From Actinomyces culturomici (GTDB taxonomy: Bacteria > Actinomycetota > Actinomycetes > Actinomycetales > Actinomycetaceae), in contig NZ_LS991318.1 in NCBI RefSeq assembly GCF_900499005.1, positions 71,899 to 111,199 of the forward strand: a stretch of DNA of 39,301 nucleotides, in the 5' to 3' direction. This document shows, in pieces, positions 16,206 through 23,601 of this stretch (its first letter is position 1; the number at the start of each line of letters is the position of its first letter). The notes below the pieces were generated by a model. The model was not told the origin of the DNA, made no database searches, and saw nothing but the letters and a program-made list of their open reading frames with translations. The translations under genes and the position numbers were made by a program.

Positions 16206-16235
16206 TTGTCGGCGTTGGATGGCCTCCGGTATTCT
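16206..16235 (+). promoter_or_regulatory. Sigma-A-like promoter of a small RNA candidate
   Basis: TTGTCG (16206-16211) and TATTCT (16230-16235) are spaced 18 bp. They lie 40 bp after the cysS stop and face a short transcript ending in a strong terminator. Confidence 0.5.
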
Positions 16236-16241
16236 GGAGGG

Positions 16242-16306
16242 ACGATGCACCCTATGTCGGGGCATCGTCAGCACGACCGCCCCGCTCGCGGGGCGGTTGT
16301 TTTTTG
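16242..16306 (+). ncRNA. Candidate ~65-nt small RNA with intrinsic terminator
   Basis: After the promoter, ACGATGC (16242-16248) can pair with GCATCGT (16262-16268) to make a first hairpin. ACCGCCCCGC (16276-16285) pairs with GCGGGGCGGT (16288-16297) to make a second, followed by TGTTTTTT (16299-16306), one of the few classical intrinsic terminators in the window. The terminator could alternatively serve cysS. The class is unknown; it lacks the C-rich loops of 6C RNA. Confidence 0.45.
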
Positions 16307-16307
16307 G

Positions 16308-17024
16308 CTAAGGACGCCAGATTTCTCCTCGGAAGATCTTGGAATCGAGCTTCCTCAGGAGCTTCTCCCGCGTAGCTTTCGCTTTCGGATGTTCGGCCTC
16401 AAGAGGCCAAGCGCTTCGCTGCCAGACATAGAGTGCGAGGTCGACGATCTGGAGTTCGTCGGTGTCCTTGGATGAGCTCCAATTCAGTGGGTCGCTAATC
16501 CGCTCAAGGAGACTGCGCCTGTAGCCGAATGTGCCGAGCGACCGGTCGTGCTCGAATCGTCTTGTCAGTTCCCTTTCGTAGCTCGATTCGTCGCTGACAA
16601 CGATGACGGACGCTTCGCCTCTCGCTCGCGCGAAATCGTCGAGCGATTCGAGTGTGAACGTCATGCAGGCTGAGTGGGAGGGCCAGGGATCCTTGTACTT
16701 TGCGCGTTGCCGCTCAATGTCGAGGCCACGGAACACGAAACTGATGTCGAGGTCGTCAATTGTCGACAGAGCTTTCAGATAGGCCGTGGCCTTCTCTCGA
16801 TGCTTCCCCTTCAAAGGCCGCCAGTCGCCGCTCGATTGCATGAGGGGATGGCCATGAAACTCAATGCCCGATGGAAGCTGGAACTCATCGACGAGCTCAC
16901 TCCGAAGAGCGGCGAGCCTATCGGTGGCTACTTCCCAGACGGCCTGCTCCGCGACAGCGGCGCCAATGATGTAGCAGCCGTCGCGCTGGCTCTCGTCGAG
17001 ATAGGCGATCAACATGCGACTCAT
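16308..17024 (-). CDS. DUF3800 domain protein
   Basis: The 238-residue protein begins MSRMLIAYLDESQRDGCYII. The Asp-Glu pair after the first strand is the DUF3800 hallmark, and VIVVSDESSYERELTRRFEH and DELQIVDLALYVWQR carry the later acidic residues of this RNase-H-like fold. The biochemical role is not established; members often occur in defence islands or as accessory genes. GC content is clearly lower than in neighbours and it lies between cysS and rlmB, normally adjacent genes, so it is probably an acquired insertion. The ATG at 17024 is chosen because the conserved fold begins just after it; an ATG at 17066 gives a non-conserved extension. Confidence 0.82.
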   Translation of the reverse strand: MSRMLIAYLDESQRDGCYIIGAAVAEQAVWEVATDRLAALRSELVDEFQLPSGIEFHGHPLMQSSGDWRPLKGKHREKATAYLKALSTIDDLDISFVFRGLDIERQRAKYKDPWPSHSACMTFTLESLDDFARARGEASVIVVSDESSYERELTRRFEHDRSLGTFGYRRSLLERISDPLNWSSSKDTDELQIVDLALYVWQRSAWPLEAEHPKAKATREKLLRKLDSKIFRGEIWRP

Positions 17025-17203
17025 CGTATGGATACGCAGCGCTTGTCGCGGATTCCATGCGTACAACGTGTGGACAACCGGCGACGGCGTGAATCCGGCC
17101 GCAAACCCGGGGCCGCGCTGCCGGTGCGGGGCCGCTCCCCGTTAGGCTGGTGCGGATCAGAGGCGCCGGGAGGCGCCCTCGCGTAGGAGTAAGGACGGTT
17201 CTC

Positions 17204-18226
17204 ATGGCTGGAAACGACGGTCGCCGCGGAGCGGTGCGCAAGCCCGGCTCGAAGAAGGGCGCGAAGGTTGGCACGGGCGGGCACTCCCGCCGCCGCCTCG
17301 AGGGCAAGGGCCCGACGCCCAAGGCCGAGGATCGCACCTACCATCCCGCGTATAAGCGCAAGGTGGCGCGCGAGGCGAAGGAGGCCCAGGAGGCCGCGAT
17401 CGCCCGCGCCCGCGCGAAGTCGTCGATCAAGGTCGCCCCCGGTCATGAGCTCATCGCGGGCCGCAATCCGGTCGCCGAGGCCGTCCGCGCCGGCGTGCCC
17501 GTCGAACGCGTCTTCGTCCTCGACAACGTGAAGGACGACCGGGTCGAGGAGGTCATCCGCCTCGCCGCGGGGATGGGCGCTCCCGTTTTCGAGGTGACCC
17601 GTCGCGACCTCGACGTTGCGACCGACGGCGCCGTCCACCAGGGCGTCGCCATCGAGGTGCGCGGCTACGAGTACGCGGACGTCGAGGACCTCATCGCCGG
17701 TTCGCTCCAGCAGCTCGGCACTCCGCTGCTCGTCGCCCTCGATCAGGTGACGGATCCGCACAACCTCGGCGCGGTGCTGCGCTCGTCCGGCGCGTTCGGC
17801 GTCGACGGCGTCATCATCCCCGAGCGCCGCTCGGCCGGCGTCAACACGACCGCGTGGAAGGTCTCGGCGGGCGCGGCGGCGCGCGTGCCCGTGGCGCGTG
17901 CGACGAACCTCGTGCGCGCGCTCGAGGAGTGCAAGCGCGCGGGCTTCTTCGTCATCGGCCTCGACGGCGGCGGCGACGCGCGCCTGCGCGACCTCGAGCT
18001 CGCGACCTCGCCGCTCGTCGTCGTGACCGGCGCCGAGGGCTCGGGCCTGTCGCGCCTCGTGCGCGAGGCCTGCGATCAGATCGTCTCGATCCCGATCTCG
18101 TCCGCCGTCGAGTCGCTCAACGCCGCGGTCGCGACGGGCATCGCCCTGTACGAGGTCGCGTCCGTGCGCGCGGAGGGGGGAGTAGGCGCTTTATTCGCCA
18201 CCGAAGCGCTTTGTGACTGTTCGTGA
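17204..18226 (+). CDS. rlmB: 23S rRNA (guanosine-2'-O-)-methyltransferase RlmB-like (SpoU family)
   Basis: This 340-residue protein has a basic N-terminal extension (GRRGAVRKPGSKKGAKVG), a substrate-binding domain opening APGHELIAGRNPVAEAVRAG, and a SPOUT knot: LVALDQVTDPHNLGAVLRSS, VVTGAEGSGLSRLVREACD and IPISSAVESLNAAVATGIAL. It methylates the 2'-OH of a ribosomal guanosine (G2251 in E. coli). ATG 17204 has AGGAGTAAGGA upstream. The family usually ends soon after the last knot helix. Here the tail EGGVGALFATEALCDCS reads into the lower-GC CRISPR island, so the original stop may have been lost when the island inserted. Confidence 0.93.
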   Translation: MAGNDGRRGAVRKPGSKKGAKVGTGGHSRRRLEGKGPTPKAEDRTYHPAYKRKVAREAKEAQEAAIARARAKSSIKVAPGHELIAGRNPVAEAVRAGVPVERVFVLDNVKDDRVEEVIRLAAGMGAPVFEVTRRDLDVATDGAVHQGVAIEVRGYEYADVEDLIAGSLQQLGTPLLVALDQVTDPHNLGAVLRSSGAFGVDGVIIPERRSAGVNTTAWKVSAGAAARVPVARATNLVRALEECKRAGFFVIGLDGGGDARLRDLELATSPLVVVTGAEGSGLSRLVREACDQIVSIPISSAVESLNAAVATGIALYEVASVRAEGGVGALFATEALCDCS

Positions 18227-18564
18227 GCCGAGTCTGCGGATGCAGGATGATTCCATGTGCAGTTGCGGAAATGTATGCATCACTCCCTCTCCGTCATCCT
18301 TCCTTTTCAAAGTTCACGTTCATTTGAGACGTTGGCTCAGTCTGTGGATTCGAGGAGAGTCAACTATCGTCCCAGCTGCTGGTATTTGATTCCATTTGCA
18401 TTCATCTAGATCTTGCTGGGGCCGACAATTGCATCTCCTCGAATTGTCTCTGCAATCTCAAAATCGTCGATGCAAAGCCTGAAATCGAACAGTGTGTCTC
18501 CATGGTATAATGGTAAAGATTGCACATTGATCAACATCGGCTGGGAATGCATTGATCAACATCA
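18227..18564 (+). promoter_or_regulatory. CRISPR leader with extended -10 promoter
   Basis: This 338-bp AT-richer region has no gene. TGGTATAAT (18503-18511) is a perfect extended -10 pointing into the array, 53 bp before the first complete repeat. Between them a 25-bp tandem duplication (18526-18550, 18551-18575) spans the leader-repeat junction, so the leader ends with a spare copy of the repeat's first nine bases. The promoter direction and the degenerate repeat at the other end agree that this is the leader side. Confidence 0.75.
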
Positions 18565-21500
18565 GCTGGGAATCAGTCACCGTTCCCCTTTGATAACATC
18601 TGTCAGGCAACAAGTCGGCCAACAAGTCGCTGGGAATCAGTCACCGTTCCCCTTTGATAACATCACCACGGTGAGGACGGCGTGCCCGGGACGCTGGGAA
18701 TCAGTCACCGTTCCCCTTTGATAACATCGACAGGTCCTCAAGGACCTCGCCCGCAAGCTGGGAATCAGTCACCGTTTCCCTTTGATAACATCGGATTCCG
18801 CGCCGACCTCCACCTCCTCGGCTGGGAATCAGTCACCGTTCCCCTTTGATAACATCGGCGGCGGGTGTCATTCTCTCGTCTCCGGCTGGGAATCAGTCAC
18901 CGTTCCCCTTTGATAACATCCTGCGGCGAGCGCTGACGAGCAGTTGAGGCTGGGAATCAGTCACCGTTCCCCTTTGATAACATCCAAGGAAGCGGAAGGG
19001 ATGGCCGAGCTCGCTGGGAATCAGTCACCGTTCCCCTTTGATAACATCCCACGGGTCGTGGATCATCAGCTCCGCGGCTGGGAATCAGTCACCGTTCCCC
19101 TTTGATAACATCGACCCGTAAGCCGGGAGCCCACCCCGTGGCTGGGAATCAGTCACCGTTCCCCTTTGATAACATCCCCCTCTGCCGCGCAAGTCACCAA
19201 CATCGCTGGGAATCAGTCGCCGTTCCCCTTTGATAACATCTCGGGGCGACACGTACACAGTACCGCGAGCTGGGAATCAGTCACCGTTCCCCTTTGATAA
19301 CATCAAAGCGATCGAAGCCCACGGCTTCCAGAGCTGGGAATCAGTCACCGTTCCCCTTTGATAACATCAACCCGCGGCGGTACAAGCCGATGAAGCGCTG
19401 GGAATCAGTCACCGTTCCCCTTTGATAACATCGCGACCGTTCGGTGGGCGTGCCCGGGACGCTGGGAATCAGTCACCGTTCCCCTTTGATAACATCCGAC
19501 GCCGCCGTCAACGCCGCCCACGAGGCTGGGAATCAGTCACCGTTCCCCTTTGATAACATCGTGTGCGCAGGCAGGCGCGTCGACACAGGCTGGGAATCAG
19601 TCACCGTTCCCCTTTGATAACATCGGGGCTCGCGTCACCATTACATCGGGACGCTGGGAATCAGTCACCGTTCCCCTTTGATAACATCGTCGCCGCGCGC
19701 TCCCCTCCCTGCACTGGCTGGGAATCAGTCACCGTTCCCCTTTGATAACATCTCAGACCGATGAGCGAGTCGACATTGCTGCTGGGAATCAGTCACCGTT
19801 CCCCTTTGATAACATCGTCGCCGCGCGCTCCCCTCCCTGCACTGGCTGGGAATCAGTCACCGTTCCCCTTTGATAACATCGGCGCAGCCCTCGCAGGCCG
19901 CTACCACCGCTGGGAATCAGTCACCGTTCCCCTTTGATAACATCGCGGTTGCGCCGTCCTCCCGCCGTGCTAGCTGGGAATCAGTCACCGTTCCCCTTTG
20001 ATAACATCGGGGTACATGTCTTGCCCGTTGGCCCCGGCTGGGAATCAGTCACCGTTCCCCTTTGATAACATCGGCCGTAGGGGCGGCCCGTGCTGTAGTT
20101 GCTGGGAATCAGTCACCGTTCCCCTTTGATAACATCCCCTCGAAGATCCCCCCGCGCCACCATTGCTGGGAATCAGTCACCGTTCCCCTTTGATAACATC
20201 AACTCATCCGCTCGCAAGGGCATCAGCTGCTGGGAATCAGTCACCGTTCCCCTTTGATAACATCGAGATTGCGCTGCTTTCCGCATATTTCGCTGGGAAT
20301 CAGTCACCGTTCCCCTTTGATAACATCCGTTCCGTCATTCATGACGCCACTCCGAGCTGGGAATCAGTCACCGTTCCCCTTTGATAACATCTTCTGGAGG
20401 TTCGACCGGACGTGGGATTGCTGGGAATCAGTCACCGTTCCCCTTTGATAACATCCAGGTCGTCACCCATTCGGCGACCCGAAGCTGGGAATCAGTCACC
20501 GTTCCCCTTTGATAACATCTAGGCGGTCGTCACGGTCTCGCCTATGTGCTGGGAATCAGTCACCGTTCCCCTTTGATAACATCCAGGTCGTCACCCATTC
20601 GGCGACCCGAAGCTGGGAATCAGTCACCGTTCCCCTTTGATAACATCATTTGGTCCATCTGGCCCGGCATCGCCAGCTGGGAATCAGTCACCGTTCCCCT
20701 TTGATAACATCTGGTACTCAATGACCGTCGGATCCGACTGCTGGGAATCAGTCACCGTTCCCCTTTGATAACATCGGGGGGCGCGGCACCCTCTAATCGG
20801 CGCGCTGGGAATCAGTCACCGTTCCCCTTTGATAACATCCTCGTGCAGGACGTAGTAGGTCGGTTTTGCTGGGAATCAGTCACCGTTCCCCTTTGATAAC
20901 ATCTGAGAAAAACGGACCCTATGCCAGAGTTGCTGGGAATCAGTCACCGTTCCCCTTTGATAACATCCTCATCTGGTGGGGCCGCGCCTGGTGGGGCTGG
21001 GAATCAGTCACCGTTCCCCTTTGATAACATCCCTCGGCCGAGCCTACCCTCGCCTCCCGGCTGGGAATCAGTCACCGTTCCCCTTTGATAACATCGACTG
21101 GGCCTCCGACAGGCACGCCTCCAGCTGGGAATCAGTCACCGTTCCCCTTTGATAACATCTTATCGCTCCCCTCGGGGCGATGAGATGGCTGGGAATCAGT
21201 CACCGTTCCCCTTTGATAACATCGACCGGGCGGGCGTGTGGCAGGTGTTCGGCTGGGAATCAGTCACCGTTCCCCTTTGATAACATCGAGGCGTAATCAC
21301 GGACGTCGCGGATGCGCTGGGAATCAGTCACCGTTCCCCTTTGATAACATCCGGTCCTTCATCTCGTCGGCTTGCGCCTGCTGGGAATCAGTCACCGTTC
21401 CCCTTTGATAACATCGTCTCCCACTGCCACCCCTTCACCTTCGGCTGGGAATCGGTCACCGTTCCCCTTTGATAACATCCGCCCCGGTTACCTTGTCGAG

Positions 21501-22312
21501 CGTCTGCGCTGGGAATCAGTCACCGTTCCCCTTTGATAACATCGGCGTCTATGGGTCGTACACGTACCAGTGCTGGGAATCAGTCACCGTTCCCCTTTGA
21601 TAACATCGGCGTCTATGGGTCGTACACGTACCAGTGCTGGGAATCAGTCACCGTTCCCCTTTGATAACATCTGGATCGTGGTCGAAGTCGAAGTCCGACG
21701 GCTGGGAATCAGTCACCGTTCCCCTTTGATAACATCGACATGACCGGGTGGAAAGCGATGATCCGCTGGGAATCAGTCACCGTTCCCCTTTGATAACATC
21801 GTTACCGTTCGTGAGTCGGGTCCGTCACGCTGGGAATCAGTCACCGTTCCCCTTTGATAACATCAGCAAGGTCGTCGGAGTGCGCCCCGCTGGCTGGGAA
21901 TCAGTCACCGTTCCCCTTTGATAACATCCGTCGGGTCTGATAGGCGTTGGGCCGTCGCTGGGAATCAGTCACCGTTCCCCTTTGATAACATCTGCTTGGA
22001 CGAGGCGATTCGCACTTCAGGCTGGGAATCAGTCACCGTTCCCCTTTGATAACATCGACTGGGCCTCCGACAGGCACGCTTCGAGCTGGGAATCAGTCAC
22101 CGTTCCCCTTTGATAACATCGCGGCCGCGAGCGCGTCGGACACCTGCTGCTGGGAATCAGTCACCGTTCCCCTTTGATAACATCAGGGCGCCGATGAGGA
22201 GGCCAACTGGGCGCTGGGAATCAGTCACCGTTCCCCTTTGATAACATCCACTTCGACAGGGCTAGCCGCTTCCTCGGCTGGGAATCAGTCACCGTTCCCC
22301 TTTGATAACATG
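18565..22312 (+). CRISPR. Type II-C CRISPR array: 59 repeats, 58 spacers
   Basis: The 36-bp repeat starts GCTGGGAATCAGTCACC and ends TTTGATAACATC. I count 59 repeats and 58 spacers: 56 of 28 nt, one of 27 (20265-20291) and one of 29 (21672-21700). Variant repeats occur at 18757 (one C to T), 19205 (A15 to G) and 21444 (A11 to G); the last repeat (22277-22312) ends ATG instead of ATC. The last nine bases of the repeat include TGATAACAT, an extended -10, as in Neisseria type II-C repeats. Exact duplicate spacers: 19689/19817, 20456/20584 and 21544/21608. Near-duplicate: 21096/22057. The RNA-sense strand is plus because the anti-repeat of the tracrRNA pairs with it. Confidence 0.99.
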
Positions 22313-22359
22313 AGGGGGCGGTTTTCCTTGGAATTGCAACGATTGCAGGCGATCGGACG

Positions 22360-22689
22360 TCAGAAGATCGTGAGCTGCTCAGGTCTCGGATCCGTCTTCT
22401 GAGGGCTTGCGTTGTCGAATCTGAGACCGGTCGCCCATTGACGATCGGAAACAGCGATGACGCGGACTTGCCCGCCGGGCGGAAGGTGCTGCTTGATAGC
22501 GCCGATGGTGGCTGCATCCTGGCCGCCGGTCGGCCAGTACTTGACATAGACCGAGAACTGGACCATCGAGAAGCCCCAGTCCAGCAGATTGTGGCGAAAA
22601 CGATTCGCCTCACGTCGCTGCGCTTTCGTCTCCACTGGGAGGTCGAACATCACGAGACACCACATCGGATCGTTGGGCATGAAAGTCAC
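22360..22689 (-). CDS. cas2: CRISPR-associated endonuclease Cas2
   Basis: The 109-residue protein has the ferredoxin-like Cas2 start PMWCLVMFDLPVETKAQRRE, whose Asp after the first strand is the conserved metal residue, then FRHNLLDWGFSMVQFSVYVK. Cas2 dimerises and bridges two Cas1 dimers in the spacer-integration complex. The ATGA overlap with the cas1 stop shows co-translation. It is convergent with the array, whose last repeat ends 47 bp away. An internal ATG (four codons in) is an alternative start. Confidence 0.95.
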   Translation of the reverse strand: MTFMPNDPMWCLVMFDLPVETKAQRREANRFRHNLLDWGFSMVQFSVYVKYWPTGGQDAATIGAIKQHLPPGGQVRVIAVSDRQWATGLRFDNASPQKTDPRPEQLTIF

Positions 22690-23594
22690 TCAGAGCGAAT
22701 GGGGCCGGACCACACCGGGGGAACGAGACGTTGAAGATCTCCTTCGACATAGCGACCGAACTGCTGGGCGAATGCCTCGAGTGCTGCCGGGATTCGGACT
22801 CCGCTCTCATCGAACGGTTGCGTTGCCGCAGCGACGAGCCTCCTCTTCACCTCGGAATCGGATGGTGAGGCATCTGGGGAGAGCTCCAAGACCGCATCGT
22901 CGATGCATGGCCGAAATGGTTCTATGAGGTCATCGGCGAGTGCGAACATGTTGCTCCTGCCGTGGTGGAACAAGCCAAGCGGCCCGGACAAGCCAGCTCC
23001 GAGGAGTCCCCTGATGACGAATCCGCGCAGGACCGTATAACCATAGTCAAGGCAAGGATTCTGGCCGAGTAACTCACCAGAGGACGGAGATCGGCCGCTT
23101 CTCCCATTGAAGTACCGGCTCCAATACAGTCGAGCCGCTTGAGCCTCGACGTTGGTGGGATCTCCGGAACGGACCTGATCGGCAAGCGCGTGGAGCTCGC
23201 CTGCCCCAGGGATACCGTGAGACTTGAGGACAGCGGATTGGCCGAGGACCTTAGCTCGGACGATTCGCCCCCAAGCGTTCTTCCTTCTGGGTGCGCTGAG
23301 TTCGGCCTGAGCGCGGTGCCGTGCTCCAACGCGACCGTGGTCCGACCAAGAGTAAGCCGCCCCTTCTGGTACGCCCCTCCAATCGCAGAAGAGCACTGCG
23401 ATGTCAGCGCTGCATAATCGGTGGAGAACGGCGGTACTCAGTGATACATGAGTGCCGATGAGGACAACCGCGATGTCGGCGGTCGGAACATCAGTCGGGC
23501 AGCCCTCTTGCGGCGTCACAGTGATCCCCCCTCGAATGGAAGACAGGGATCCTTCAAACGAGGAGAAGTCTAAAATCCGCCACTGCGACGCCAT
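22686..23594 (-). CDS. cas1: CRISPR-associated integrase Cas1, type II
   Basis: The 302-residue integrase shows the catalytic glutamate in PTNVEAQAARLYWSRYF (about residue 149), the histidine in LGLFHHGRSNMFALADDLIE (about 210-220), and the acidic residue in that same segment followed by EPFRPCIDDAV. The N-terminal beta domain begins WRILDFSSFEG. With Cas2 it inserts new spacers at the leader end. The gene starts 7 nt after the cas9 stop and overlaps cas2, completing a three-gene type II-C operon (no csn2 or cas4). Confidence 0.97.
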   Translation of the reverse strand: MASQWRILDFSSFEGSLSSIRGGITVTPQEGCPTDVPTADIAVVLIGTHVSLSTAVLHRLCSADIAVLFCDWRGVPEGAAYSWSDHGRVGARHRAQAELSAPRRKNAWGRIVRAKVLGQSAVLKSHGIPGAGELHALADQVRSGDPTNVEAQAARLYWSRYFNGRSGRSPSSGELLGQNPCLDYGYTVLRGFVIRGLLGAGLSGPLGLFHHGRSNMFALADDLIEPFRPCIDDAVLELSPDASPSDSEVKRRLVAAATQPFDESGVRIPAALEAFAQQFGRYVEGDLQRLVPPVWSGPIRSE

Positions 23595-23601
23595 CGTGTG
23601 C

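Noticed and set aside
16242-16306. Assignment of the small RNA to the actinobacterial 6C RNA class
   Set aside because: The loops lack the runs of six cytosines that define it.
18413-20448. Short open frames of repeated Trp-Glu-Ser-Val-Thr-Val-type peptides
   Set aside because: They are translations of CRISPR repeats and spacers.
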